A stretch of DNA of 64,000 bases from the NCBI GenBank assembly GCA_028551475.1, contig CM052360.1, positions 11,148,501 to 11,212,500 of the forward strand. The letters run 5' to 3'. The notes below the pieces were generated by a model that was not told where the DNA came from, made no database searches, and saw only the letters and a program-made list of their open reading frames with translations. This document shows positions 1-14,368 of the stretch, piece by piece (position 1 is the first letter of the stretch; every line of letters begins with the position of its first letter). Source of the DNA: Casuarina equisetifolia (lineage: Eukaryota; Streptophyta; Magnoliopsida; Fagales; Casuarinaceae). A program made the translations under genes and the position numbers.

Positions 1-373
1 ATATTATTAACAGTGTCAAACTTATATTTTTTGCCCATGTGACTCTATCCCGATATTCATTTGATTAAAGAACCATATCGAGTTTAAGCTGTACCTCAAG
101 CTTCAATGAAGGATTTTGCACTACATAAAACGGTGTCTTTGTCTCCCAATTGAAGAAAAAAAAAAAAGAAAACAAAAAACGAAAGAAAGATAAAAAGAAA
201 ATAAAGGAAAACAGAAAAGAAGACAAAATGTATGGAAACGGGTAAAGAAGAAGAGGGAGCGTAAACAGGCAAAGAACCTTAAAACTGGAGCGCGGTGGAG
301 TAAAAGGTGCAACAGCAACGGCCAACTGACGATTCCAGTATCAGTGTTCTCGCGGCAGCTCAGTCCCTGTGCC
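1..373. other. upstream region and 5' UTR of ARP9
   Basis: No protein-coding exon is recognised here. The stretch from about 150 to 240 is strongly A/G-biased on the plus strand. The first ARP9 exon must begin somewhere in this interval, because the start codon at 374-376 is directly followed by a splice donor. The transcription start itself cannot be placed. Confidence 0.5.
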
Positions 374-3300
374 ATGGTAAGAGCAAACAGACCTAGTCTC
401 AGGGCTTCCACCACCTGTTCAACCAACTGGAAAATCTCAGAATCTTCTTTATCTTAATGTTCTCAGGATTACCTAAAAACCGTGGTTCCGTCCCAACTCG
501 TCGCGGAGCGAGGCTCCAATCTCGTTGTCATCAACCCAGGTACCACAACCCTAATTCTATGCCTACTTCTCTCTCTTCCTCTATGATTACCCTACAGCAC
601 TGAAATTCACCAGCATAACGCGAAAACCCGTGGAACCTATTGCATTAGGCACCCTGATTCGTTCGTTTTTTAACTTTTTTTCTTTCTTGTTTTCCCTCTT
701 TGTACTTCCAGGTTCTGCAAATGTCAGAATAGGTCTTGCGTCGCAGGACACTCCGTTCAACATTCCTCACTGCATTGCTCGGTACACCAATCAAATCCCC
801 AAGAAAAATGTTCAAGACCAGGTTTGTGACTCTGTCAGTTACGTTTGGAGTTGCATTTTTATTTTTCGACGTTTGAGTTTTAAAATTTTCACAAATTCTT
901 GGATTTGGTTGGTGTTAAATCATCACTTGTACTACAATCCGATCCAAACCTATCCACTTATTTAACTGAAGGACAATGATGTTTGAAGTGAAGTCAGGCT
1001 TTGAACTCGAAACTGCTGCTTTTGTACCATATTAAATTACTACTTACCCGAAAAGTTTAGATGGTAGGAAAAAAAAGAAAAAAGGAAATTTATCATCTAG
1101 TTAGCATTTTAATATATATTTGGGCTTTTTCAGATGCTCAATTCCCAGATTACTACTGCTCAACATATGGAGCGGGAGAAGGCGTATGATGTTGTGAGTC
1201 TTTGCATACTGATGCGCATTTTTACATAATATTGTTTGATTTTTAGTTTTAGTTCTCACCATTTGTTTGTTTTGTTTCTTCTCTTTTAAGATAGCGTCAT
1301 TGATGAAGATCCCTTTTCTGGATGAAGAGGTTGCCCATAATTCATTCCCTCGCAAGGTGCACGAAGATATTTAGAAAATAATTTTAGATGCAATTAGTCA
1401 TCATAGTTACAGTAATTTTGATCAAGAAAGGCTGTTCCTTTAAATTCGTGGTGGTGTGTAATGTTTCATATAAACGCAAAGTTATTTTATCCCTGGTTGA
1501 AGAAGTTTGAAAAATAATGTCTTTCAAATTACTAAGCTAGCTTTTCCACAGAAGAGACAAGAAAATAAACTTTTATACCAAACAAATCCTTGGTCCAGCT
1601 TAACTCAAGTTTTTCTATTCTAAATCCTCAATTAGAGAGTTCTTGATTAGATAAGAATAGGATTCATTCTTTTCTTCCTAATATTTTATTTTAATTAATT
1701 TGTTCATTCTTTTCTTCTTAATACTTTATTAAAACAAATTCATTTGTTCTTTTCTTCTTAATACTTTATTCCATAAAATTCCTTTCCTAGTGCTGTTAAT
1801 TTCTTTCTCCCACAGTTTGGTGTAAAAAATATATAATATACGTTTATAAAGAAAGAATTTTTTCCACAATTGAAACTTGTAGGGACCATATAAAACAGCT
1901 TATTCACTGGTCAGTAAGTGCTAAGAGTTTAAACTGTCATGCAGATGGGACGTGTAGATGGATATAATCCACAGAGCAGCAGGAAGGAAACAGCATTTAG
2001 TTGGACAGATATATACGAAAAGGAACCCACTTCATCTGTGCCATCAGGTACCTGAAAATTTCGAACATGTGTATGAATGTCTATTTGACACTGACTTCTC
2101 ATGGCGCTTCTCAACCTCCTTATTTGAGGTGAACAAGTAATTAGGATAAAGCTTTCCATATAGTAACAGAAAATGATGGCTGTTTAAAACTAATCATACA
2201 AGGACTTTTGGTGGTGCATTAAAAGTTAATGGATACTCATGAAGTGACGAAGAAATAAAAGTGTCAATCAAGTTGTTTGATCTGAAGCAATTCAAGAAAG
2301 GAGATTTCTATAATGGTGCTTCCCTAAAAAAATATAGAAGCACCAAAGCTCGTGTGGGTTTTTAAAATAAAATATTTTCAGTTAACAAATTTTTTCTCGA
2401 AACTGATGTTAGATGTTTGGTTATCACCCTCAAAAGTATTCCAAAAGCCTTTTTCGCTATATTGGTATTGCTTACAAGACTGTCAAGAACTGAAACTGAT
2501 TGGGAACTGTCTTAAGCCATTGAAAAGTGTCTCACCTTGCAGCCAACAACTACTGAAGAGAATGAAAGTTTCATGTTATACACATTTGGACAACCTCACA
2601 ATTTCATACAAAATTCTACAGAATCATCAGTGACCTCCCCAAACCACCACTAGCCCCACAATCACCAACTAGCAAACTACTGCTCAATGTTGTCATTGCA
2701 CAAAAGAAAACCCAACAAATAATACCTAAATCTATATCTAGTTTGCCTATGAATAGACTTGTCATGCTCTAAAACCAATATATTGGAATGCATTTTACAA
2801 CAGCACCATTCTATCCTCTCCCCCATCCAAAAATCTTGCCTTTAACCTCATTCACTTGAGTAGCAATGTTGACTTTTGGAATACTATGTCAAAGACTCAT
2901 GTCATGTGCCGATCATATTGGTGCTATTAACTCAAAAGACTATTCAGAACTACAACTTGATCTTCTTGTAATCACTGACAAAGTCTAATCTGATAGTGTA
3001 AGAAATTAATGTGGGACTAAACATTTGTGTAAAACTATTACAATCCATTCACCCAACATGTGACTTAACCTTGTGAGATCTTACTGTTTTCCCACTCAAA
3101 TATCTCATATTTTGTCAAGTTCTATGTTTTGCTGCAATATCCAAGAGCTACATTGTGCTACATTGTGTTACTTGGTTATTCAAACACCAGTTGTTCTGAA
3201 TAGGGAAAGCACTGCCTAAATAGATGCTATTACTCACAAAGAAACTATTTGAAATTCCAATTGTGGTCCTTAGAATCATCTAATTAGAATCACTAATATT

Positions 3301-6300
3301 GGACACTATACGATTACAATCCACTAACTGAATATTCCTGGATGTCACATAATGCAGTGGCACCTGTACAACCTTGATTTACCCAACCTCAAAATGTCAT
3401 TATTGCCACCATCTTATTTTACCTCTCACCACCTTTGCAAGCTTATGATCAATTGTGAATATCAAAATTACTTTGGTTCCCAAGCAAGAAACACATTGTT
3501 GACTTTTAATTTCTAGACCTTCCGTAGTTGGAGTTGTGGTGACTTCTGTTGGGGGGTGGCAAGATTTGGTATCTTTGAGTGGTTACTGGTGGTGGATGCT
3601 TGGAGGGTGGTGTAGTTGGGTGGAGCGGGGAAGGGAATGAAAAGTGTCTCTAGAAAATGGTTTATGTTTCTAGAAACATTGGCCATTTCACATCATTTTA
3701 GGATGATTTTATGTTGAGTCATTATAGTATTTTAAGCGACCAATTTATTTATTTATTTTGAGTCAACAAACACCTGAAAGTGAGATTTATTTTTTTCTGG
3801 AAAACATATGTCAGATAAATGGAGCTTAATTGAATTATCTTTTTTCTTGTCAATTTCAAAGTCACTACTTGAAATGCCCTTTCACTGTGTATAAAGGTGA
3901 GACTTGCATCAGTGTGTCCAAGTCCATGAAGCCCAAATAAAAGGATAAAGAATCAAAATAGACTATTTCAATGGCATTTCAGAAGCAAGATAATGTAGTC
4001 TAGCTTATTTCCTTTTGAAAATTGAGGCGTTGATAATATAGCAGCATGATACCTTCTTTTACTTTCACTTTCACTTTCATTTACATATTTTGTTTGCTGG
4101 TACTTGATTCATTCTTTCAGTGATCATAATCTGTTCAATAGTATGGGATTAAACTTAATGGCATTTAACGTTCTAGCATGATTAGTTTGGTTTCAGATTT
4201 CATATGTTTAACAGTGCAAGTTGCTTGTGCAGGAAGTTCATCAAATGACGGTGTGACTAATGACTCTATGGATCAGCATGAAGGCACGGATACTAAGGAA
4301 GTTATTTCAAGCAAGCCTAAACTCAGACAGTTCATTTGTGGTGAGGAAGCACTTAAAATATCTCCCACAGAACCATATTGCTTACGCCGTCCTATCCGCA
4401 GAGGTCATTTGAATATTTCTCAACACTATCCTATGCAGCAGGTGCAGTCCCCATGTTTATAAGCTTCCTTTTGCATATCTGGGAAAAAAAGAAAAAATTT
4501 CTGGCCATCATATATACTGAATGCAGTTTTTTCCTTTGCCAGTATCATTGAATTTATTGACCCAAATAATTTTGTTGCATTCTTTGCTACCGTTGTTGTA
4601 TAAGTATAATGGATTGGACCTTTTTCATATGATGGGATAACAAAATAGGTTAGTAGTCACTAGTTGCAAGAGATGAAAAGGGGAAATGGATGGGATAAGG
4701 AACCAGTTTTCACTTGAAACCTGAGTTAATGCCAATTTCAGATAAAAGAACTCATTTTAGCTCTAATAGCGTACCCCAAATGTACCTCGTTCAGAGGAAA
4801 TCAATGTGCTACTTTCATGTTCGTGGCCTTCATACCATTATGACCTATGTTCTCAACATAAATAGTCACCATTTTATTTTGTTACTATAACATCCAATTT
4901 GATCCTGCAACATTTGTGTTCCATTCTGATTGTTATAACTCTTGGTCAACAGATGTGGGAAAAAGTTGGTGCATTACTTCCATACTACCGTTCTTGCATC
5001 TTAAATTTTTTTTATGAAAGCACATAACCATGCTGTCTAGCATTTCACAAACTACTGTTTTTTATAATTATATTTTGCTTATTTTTCAGATACTTGAGGA
5101 TCTGCATGCTATTTGGGACTGGATTCTGACAGAGAAATTGCATATCCCTCACATTGAAAGAAACATGTACTCTGCCATTATTGTTGTGCCAGAAACATTT
5201 GATAATCGTGGTATTTATATCTGAAATAGTTCTTTACAGATTTTGATCTTTAGATAGAGAAATATCTTTTAGTTGAATGGTTATATGATGATAAGCCTTA
5301 ATAATTGTATAATTGTTTCAAACTATTCTCTTATGTTTTCTTCCACTGGCTTGTGCTCCTCTTTTGTAGAAGCCTCCTTAACAGCAATCATAAAACTTCA
5401 TAGCTTAGAGGTTCCTGTACACAGTTTAGCAGTATCTGGGGAATGTTTTAAATTCGATGCAATTTGGTGTTTGTTGAAAAGGATTGCCATATCTTCTTAA
5501 ATAAAAAAAAGAATAGCATATTCCTCTTAAAGGTCTGCGTTAAATACATTATTGGCACAAAAGACTTGATTTTGGAATTCTATTGTCTCATTTGAGTGTA
5601 AGCTTTCTCTCAGTTTGAACCTAAGATATTCTCTCTGATATGTGCTTCAAAATTTGCTAGCCAGATCTAGAACTGAGATATCCATGGTTCAGGCTTCTCA
5701 ACAAGCCTTTGCTTCTATTTCTGCTTGATACCCTTTTACTATAGCACTAAATATTAAGAAATTATGGATACTTCGTTTTAATTTGTTTTTATGGAAAAGA
5801 TTTTTTTTTTTTTTTTAGACTTTTGAGCATTGATCTGGAATTTTAAGCATTTTCTGAGTCATATGTCATTCTTCTTGTCAGCATGCACAGTGTTAACCTT
5901 TACATCAAAGTAATGGAAGTTGTTAGTGTTTATATTTTTGTTGACATAAATGCTTTTAGAGACACAAGCTACTTTGCCTGGTGTAAGTTTGTTTAGGCTA
6001 TACCTTTTATTTGAACTCAAGCCCCCACCCAAGATTGCCATTCTCTTCCTATTTCCTCATCCACTAGGATACTGATTTTTTATTTGTCCAAAAAAGAGAG
6101 GAAAATAAATGGTATTGATAGCTGCTGCAACCTAAACGACACTCTTTTAGTGGTGTAGACATCATGTAAAAGTGAAGGGCTAACCATCTTTGTTGTTACT
6201 TGTTCAAGCCTTACTGGAATCATATAGTATTCCTGCCTCGCATGCATAGTTTATTTTCTGATTGCATGCCAGTTATGCGAAAAGTAATATTTGAACTCTG

Positions 6301-9300
6301 ATTAAACATCATATTTTAGTTGTTTTATGTTCTAAGCAAAAGTTTCAAGGATCTTATGCCAGTAAATCTTTGATTATCTTGCCGCCTTTGCTTAATTTTA
6401 TTCTGCTTGAGAGAAAATGAATATGGCAGATAGGGGAGCTATTTTAATTCTCTCTGTTGATTGTGACATTCAGAAATAAAGGAAATGTTGACCTTAGTGT
6501 TGCAAGACTTGCGGTTTAGCACAGCAGTGGTACACCAGGTGAGAATTTCTGTTAATTATTAGACGGTTTGTCTTTGGCCAGACATTTATTATTTTGTGTT
6601 TCATGGTAATCTTGCCATATCTGGAGACATCTGAATTCTTCACACCGGTATTTTGTCCTTGATCTATGTGGTATGCATTAGTTTCATTGTTTTATTTTGC
6701 CGGACTCAGTCCAAGCTTGCTTTATCTTGAGCATCAACCATTTTCAACAGTGCATTAATACGCTATGAACTTCTTGGCTATGTAGAATGACCATGTTGAA
6801 CATAAACTAGGCTCAATTGGTATGCTGAAATATCCTTTTCTTGGTGTCTTAGTTTATTGATGCTGTGTATGAGAACGTCTTCCTCTTTTCTATGCCCCGT
6901 TCACTCTCTATTCTTTTCTTTTTTTTTCGTTTGTGAAAATTTTGCTTTGTTCAATGATCCTGTATACTGCCCAGTGAAGGAAATACTAATATTGCGGTGG
7001 CTACTAAATTAATTATTGTGTGTAGTATTGGTAAAGATGGATGAAACAATTTTTTTATTCATATGCCATACTTGCTCCTTTAGACATAGGCTATAAATGG
7101 AATCCTGCTTTAAAATTTTGTTTGCTTTCAGTGTTGTTGCTGGTCTTCTTTCTCGAATTTTGCATTCCTACGTGAACATTTGAAATGGTTTGGGTCTAAC
7201 AAATGAATCATCGGGCACTTTCGCTAGTAGATAATCATTTTTTCCTGGAATGGGTGATGCAGGAAGGTCTAGCTGCTGTTTTTGGGAATGGGTTATCAAC
7301 AGCATGTGTTGTAAACATAGGTGCTCAAGTGACATCAGTGATTTGCATTGAGGTAACCTCAATATAGAGAAAGAGACCTTACTCTTGTCATAATTCAGCT
7401 GAAATGTACCATTTCTAAAAGAAAGGAAGTGTAGCAAAAATCTTTTGAAGAAAAGGCTATCAGGTTTGTCCTTATTGTGCTGTTATCAGCGTTACTGGCG
7501 GATTACTACTGCCACTGTTGGTGCTGCCATGTATGGCATTTACAGGAACTGCAACCTTCAGAGTTTCAACCATCTTGTATCCTCTGCAAGCTTAAAAACT
7601 GATGATATCATCATGATACCTCTTTACCACTTCAGAATAACTGTTGCCAAAACCATCTAGACATGATATGCTTATCAGAAACCACCCCACCACCGAAAAT
7701 CAAAAAAAGACAAAAAAAAACTAAAATGAAGTAGAACACTGGCTTCTTTGTTGTTACCGAATAGTAGCATGATGAAGTCTCAATTTGGGAAAGCAGGGTT
7801 TCTCCACATAGGTAATCAATTTGTTGCCTCTTTTGATGTTTAGGATGGAGTGGCACTGCCTGCAACAGAGAAGACATTACCTTTTGGTGGAGAGGTTTGT
7901 TTCATCTTCCAACTCACTATTCTAACTTAACTGTAAATGTATATGGAAAATATGGCTTTAATTATTGTTTCTTATGTTGTATGATTGGAAATAGATTTTT
8001 CTACGTTCACTTCGCCCTTGTTGGCTAAATATATGAGAAAACTCTCTCCCTTGATAGTTTTCTTCTTTAAAGTTGTAATACTAAAGCTTATCCATTGACC
8101 ATTACTTTAATATATATTGGGATTATTTATGTGAGCAGTGTGATCCTTTTTTTTTTTTTTCATTTTTTCCTCTTCATTTCATTTATGGCCTTATTTTTGG
8201 CAAAAGCACATGCTACCACTTTTACTTATCTCTCCTCTTGGCTCTTGACCTTTTGAGCTTTCTGACTCTTATCTCATCTTTCGGGCTTCAACTTGAATCA
8301 TATCTTGCTGCTGAATTCCTCTCCTTGCATGGCAATCATTCTATACAGCTTTCTCTCTTCTATGTTATATCTTGTTTGTGTGCATGACCTTGCCACAGGT
8401 TTACAATTTTTTCTTCTGGACTCCTTTTCTTTCCTATTTTAGTTTTTAAAATGCATTTGACTGAAATATCAAACCTTACTGCAGCGTTGGTTTGCTTTTC
8501 ACTTGTGACCTATCCATCGAGTTAGACTGTATTTGTAGTTTCCTATGAGTTGCACCTCTATTTCTTTCTACATGTCAGTTAGATTTATCTGATCCAGTCA
8601 AGTTCTGTTCTCACCTTTGTTAACTTCCAACAAAGAATAATAATAAAAAACTGTTCTCTTTACATTTTTATTTGACCATCACTTTTTTCTAACGTCTAAG
8701 GATTACTTCTACTGCATTTTTCCTTGTATTTATTCTGTGATAGCCAATCTGTTCCCTGTAACACACAGGTGATTTATACTTGTCTTAAGCAATTGCTTAA
8801 CTTTATTTTCGTTGTTAAACTTTTCAGGATATCGCAAGATGCCTTCTCTGGACCCAGAGGCATCATCAGACGTGGCCCCAAATCCGTACTGACATGCTGA
8901 CAAAGCCTATAGACCTGTTGATGCTTAACCGACTGAAAGAGACATATTGTGAAATTAAAGTGAGCTCTCTTTTGTGTTCTGTTTAACTGATTCATAATTA
9001 TACATATTTCTTTTCTTAACAAGTATGGTTACTCTTTTTTTTTTTTTCATAGAAACAAATTCACCTTTTTATTTTTCAGAAGAAAAAACTGTTGCCTACT
9101 TGTTGAGAATCAGTTTGTGTGGAGGACCACATTTTAGTGAATCCTCAAATTACACTGGATATTTCTTGGGTCTGTTCACTTACTCTATAACTTGTGATTT
9201 ATCTGTGTCAGTTACTTCTTATTTATAATCTTTTTATCATAGGCCATGTTGGCCCACTCTTGTTGCCTTTTTAGTGGCTAGCTACTTATCTTGGTCTACT

Positions 9301-12300
9301 AAATAATTCATCCTTTTTCTAATTGCCGTTTGCTGTGAGTTCCACAATTGTCTGATCCGCAAGAGTAGTTAAGTTGGTTATGCTGTTTTCGTTTTTGAAA
9401 ACCCAAGTTTATCAGACCCAAAAGTGCTTTACTGTTATATATGTAGTAGCTTTTATAGTTGCACAACCGTAGACATGAAAAAAACAAAAGTAATGTATAC
9501 TCGATCAGTGAGGACACACTAATATGCTAGTATAACGAATATAATGTGCTGCCTGTCAACAGTTATCCACGTGGTTTCTAATTTCTTCAGGCCAAAACCA
9601 AACCGTTTGTTGCACAATTCTTCTTTCAACTGGTCAGACGGAGGTTTTTTGCACTCGTCACAATATATGATGTGATCAACGTGCACTAGGATTCTCTCTA
9701 TACCTATCTGCCTCATGTAAAATGTGGCACAACTCTAATGCTGCAAGTAAAACTCCTAATTTTGTTGTTATCAGCCTTTTACGAATGATTTTGTTGTAGT
9801 CAATACCGATTAGACCAAAGAAATAACTGTTTTTTTCCACATTATGCCATCAGCATATCACAAGCTTTATAACCTGTTTCCTCTGTTGTATGGCAATGTG
9901 TGTGTAGACTTTAAAGAATGGACTTTATCTTGGGTGCAGGTTGACTGAAAACTCAAATCAAGGGTTTAGCCTCTTTGATAATTAACATCATTGGTGAACA
10001 AAATAGTTGTCCTTATTTAGCTGTTGATCTCTATGAAGCATGTTAAAGGTGCTTTTGACATATTATGGGCATGGATGAGAGTTCTTTACACAAATGTCAT
10101 TGCTTCTCTGGTTGTACTACCTGTTAACATTTATTTTCCTGTGTAAAGGAGGGGGAACTTGATGCTGTTTCTGTAGTTCACTCATATGAAGATGGCACGC
10201 CAGCTGGGTCTCACAAGACGAGGCTAACTGCTCTTAATGTATGTCTCTTAAACAAATTTTCTTCCATTGATTCTGGCTTATTGAATCTAGCTGATTTGGC
10301 AGAACAACTTTAATGGTTATTTCAATAGGTTCCTCCTATGGGTTTGTTCTACCCAACACTTTTGGTTCCAGATGTGTATCCTCCACCTCCCCGTACTTGG
10401 TTAGTGTTGCTTATAAAGTTCCACTAGTTTGCTCATGAAGAAATTGATAGTAAATTCTGATACTATTTGAATTGTTTACTTTCTAGGTTTCATGACTACG
10501 AGGATATGCTGGAAGATACGTGGCACATGGAATTTCCAAGAAGATCAGACATATCAGATGGTTTATATCCTAGCATGAATGTTGGATTACCAATGTGGGA
10601 TGGGTACACAGTTTTTTCAGCTAGACCCAAGAAAGAAGAGAAGGTTGGCCTTGCAGAGGCTATCACAAGTAGCATTCTTTCAACAGGTAGGTTTGCATGC
10701 ATGTATTTTACTATATCTATTAAGTGATACTGATAAAACTGTCTGGTGATTCACAGGGCGTATAGACCTCCAGAGAAAGTTGTTCTGTAGCATTCAATTG
10801 GTGAGTTTGGGCAGCACTGGTGCACTTATGAGATCTGTTCTGTGCATTTAATATAGGCAGGACGAAATTACATTGTTTTCTTGTTTTAGATTGGTGGAGT
10901 GGCTCTGACAAGTGGTCTTGTTCCTGCAGTGGAGGAAAGGTTTGTTCAACTGTTGTTTTAGAAATAACAATTGTAACTGTCTTTGGTACAATCAGTTTCA
11001 TATTATATTTATTTGATAGAATTTTACGTGGAATTTACTTTGAATGATGGCTTTTGAAAGCCTCAAGAGGAATGAATCTGTCCAATGTGTCTAGTCATTT
11101 GTCGCAATTAGTGAATGGTAATTAAGATGAAGTCAATTATTTAGATCATGATTTGCCCATGTTAGAAGCCAGGTTAATTTAAATACTCTTTGAATTGCTT
11201 TCTTAAATTTCATGGACATATTGAGTTTCCTTGGCAGATTCCAGCACCCTATTAATGGTTGCACAAGTCTTATTTGTCCTTTCTTGTGGCAGAGTTTTAC
11301 ATGCAATTCCTGCAAATGAAGCAATTGATACTGTTGAGGTTAGTTTAGCCATGCCATTTACTTCTCCATAGGATACTATATGAATCTGATCTGGTTGTGT
11401 ATTTGACATTCTGTTTCATAGCTTTGTCAGAGAATAAATGCAACTTTTAACCTTTTCTTGGATAGCATTGGTGTTTTGGAGTAAAATGTCTGTGGTTGTC
11501 CTTCATTATCTTGTGATACATAATTCCACTCCTTTTCATATATAATAAGAAGCCGTCCATAAGTACCCTAGTCACTTACACCTTATATAAACATGACAGC
11601 TTAACAATCTGTGGGCAGCTGAGTTGCGATTTAGTAAACACTCAATTAGGCTAGTGTTTTAGTCGCTCTGATCTCCATATCATTTGCAGATGGATTAGGT
11701 TTGGGCTGGTTGGTTCTGTGCCAGTGATAAAATAATTTTCTTTATTCACTTGAAATAAGGCAGGTATTTTTAACGATAAGTACGAAGGAAATCCAAAGTG
11801 TTGAAGTTATATATCTTGTTGACATATTTATAGTTTCTGGGAGTTCCCCACGTCCCTGGTTTTTAGGCATATGCTGTGATATAGCCAAGCATCGATAGTA
11901 AATACTTACTATTCTAGATTGTAAATGAAAAATAAATGGCTGTCTCCTTGTCTAGAATTTTTAAATTTCTTTGTCCAAGGTCTTTCTATGTTTAAACACA
12001 ATAGCTTATCGATATCTAAAAATCATAGGAAAATGGTCACTGACTTTTTTAACTTTTCCAAGGTGAGAGGAATAGATTTTGTAATAATGGTTGATAAAAC
12101 TACCTTTTAGAGAGAGAGGAGAAGTAGAAGGGGGGTTTGGGAACTGAAAACCAATGTAAACAAAACAATCGATGGGTTAAATTCTAGCAAAGTTGCCACC
12201 TACCCTGGTTGTTGTAATACTATGACTTTGCCTATGGTCCTAATACTTCTACATCTTTTTTAACTCCAGAGTTATAATTCTAGAACAGGATGCTCTGATT

Positions 12301-13488
12301 AAGATGTTTATTCACATGCATTTTCTCTTCTCCCGCTTTTGTTTAATTCTGGATGATAGATTTTCTGATATTAATGTATGTTAAATAGGTTTTGCAATCA
12401 AGAACTAATCCAACTTTCGTGTCATGGAAAGGTGGAGTGGTAAGTTGCTTACGAGAAGTCCATTTCACAGCCATTCTTCTTTTATTTAGATATTTCGTTT
12501 TCCTTTTGGTCCTTTGAAAGTTGATTCTGGTAATTTTTGTATTTGTTTTGAGCATATGTTGACTGCCTTCCTTTTTTATTTCTTTGAAACGGTTGCCTTC
12601 TTACTATCTGAAATCTGAACTACGCCTCTGGGAGAATGTGCCCCATAAAATATGGGAAGTATCTTTTGATATTCCCTAAAGATGTATGACTTGTATAAAC
12701 TATTTGAAGATGCATATTAAAAATGGCAGCATGAGTGGGAAAAATCTTTGTACATTGAACAAATATCAATGGGGGAGAATATGAGTATCTAACTATTAAG
12801 TTGATGGGGTAGACTTAGAGCTTATGCTTAATGGGCCTCGTCTGCCTTGTTCTCTAATTAGATGACAAAAGTAATGATTGTTATAAATAACTACGGTGGT
12901 GAACAAGATAATGACACACTTTCTTAGGTAGGATCAACTCTGTTGTTTATTGTATTGTCCTTTTGTTCTTTTCCCTACACTGTGATAGCCAATATGCGAT
13001 GAGCTAAGACATATAGTTGATTGATTCAACTGTGTACTGTTTTCCGTTAGGATTTCTTGTACTTTTTGGGATATGCCAGTGCATGATGAGAATTTAAGTT
13101 TCAAGTTGTGGTAAATCAAAAAATACGTCAGATAATGAACTTTAAAGTGGTAGATTAATTCTGAGAATTTGAATTTGGCTGAAATAATATTCTGGTGTCA
13201 AAATTGTGGGGGAAATTTTTGTCAACACCGTAGCCTTGTGACTGATATTTTTACCTATATTGGGGAGTGCACTGGACTAGTTGACATAGGGTTTTAATGA
13301 CTTTTCTTCTATAAATCCCTTACGTTGCAACCTCTTTGCGACAGATTCTTGGAATTCTTGATTTAGGCCGGGATGCTTGGATACACAGAGAAGACTGGAT
13401 TCCCAATGGAATTCATATTGGAAGTGGCAGAAAATACAAGGACTCTTATTTTCTTCAAGCACAAGCAATGTGTTATATTAACTCCTAA
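374..13488 (+). CDS. ARP9: actin-related protein 9 (Arp8-like, INO80-type chromatin remodelling subunit)
   Basis: Twenty exons with GT-AG borders give a 592-residue protein; Arabidopsis ARP9 has about 596. Exons: 374-376, 467-539, 712-821, 1134-1193, 1291-1356, 1945-2047, 4233-4441, 5090-5210, 6474-6538, 7263-7352, 7844-7894, 8828-8959, 10149-10238, 10329-10399, 10487-10686, 10757-10800, 10890-10939, 11293-11338, 12389-12439, 13345-13488. Phases agree at every junction. The first exon ends exactly with ATG before GTAAGA, so the protein starts MDYLKTVVPSQL as in Arabidopsis. Recognisable blocks include IGLASQDTPFNIPHCIARY near the N terminus, FICGEEALKISPTEPYC, ILEDLHAIWDWILTEKLHIP, GGVALTSGLVPAVEERVLHA and the C terminus ending AMCYINS. 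The family is the plant counterpart of Arp8, a nuclear actin-fold subunit of the INO80 remodeller (established knowledge). The gene looks intact. The largest intron is 2048-4232. Confidence 0.95.
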
Positions 13489-14100
13489 AAGGTAACGGGG
13501 CCTCTTGCTCTGATTCTAATAGTTCAACCTTCAAGTTGCATGGTCGCAACTTAAAAAGAAAAAAAATTTAAAACATCGTATTTGAACTTTTGAAACCTAG
13601 AACTGTTCCACTGTGAAGTAATTTTGAAGAAGCAGGTAAGACGTCATTTTCTAAATAAATGTTTTTTTCCTCGCCCCATTTTCATCATTCATCTAAATAT
13701 GCTACTAGAATTGTTGCTTAAGTTGTTTATAAATTCACCAAACTTGATGTTTTTAGGCTGTTTACAAGTGCACCATTGAGGTTAGCATCTTTGATATTTT
13801 GTAGCATTATTTACCGGTTTTCCCTCTTGGACTTGCAGGTTTGACAGGCAGAGTGCAGCATCAATGACGCGCGAAACAGGTTTGACTGTCCGTGTTTTCG
13901 TTTGTATAGATCTTCGTGTAAGGATGTGAAATATGCTTTACCATGCGGGCCAAATCCTTCACCATAACTTATCATGTTAAGGAGAGGATCGTGAAAATTT
14001 GAGTTAATGAACATCCACTTCTCTTCTTCACTTGCTTGCAAAATCAGTTTTTTGCTCTCTAGGAAAGCTTTATGCTTAATGGGTTGTTGTACAGGAGTTT
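13489..14100 (+). other. 3' UTR of ARP9 with a probable intron
   Basis: Three bases after the TAA stop there is an AG/GTAACG donor at 13491/13492. A pyrimidine-rich acceptor ending TTGCAG lies at 13838. This suggests an intron in the 3' UTR (13492-13838) and a last noncoding exon from 13839. The junction is too close to the stop to trigger classical nonsense-mediated decay. The poly(A) site was not identified. Confidence 0.45.
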
Positions 14101-14158
14101 CTGGGCAGAGATTTTCATTTATTGATAATCTTTCTTAAATTAGACGTGTCCTTTAGTT

Positions 14159-14368
14159 GTGTTCTTAAGACCGAAACTAGTGGCAGGATCAAAAGATTCA
14201 GCTCGTAAGGTGAGATTTAAAGTTAGAGATTTAGCACGGGCAGCATATGCAGGCAAAAGAGTCCCCGGAGGACGTGTTGCAGATGGAAAGACTAGCAGAT
14301 TAGGTCAGAGTGATTATTATGAAACAAGCTCAAACACGCAGATTTCAACAAGGTTTTCATTTATGTGA
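14159..14368 (+). other. unidentified coding-like segment
   Basis: An open frame of about 69 codons starting from GTG has protein-like composition. It includes a basic stretch (ARKVRFKVRDLARAAYAGKR) followed by VPGGRVADGKTSRLGQSDYY. No family is recognised and there is no good start codon, so it may be an exon or remnant of a decayed gene. It lies between the convergent 3' ends of ARP9 and the isomerase gene. The rest of 14369-14917 shows nothing recognisable. Confidence 0.2.
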
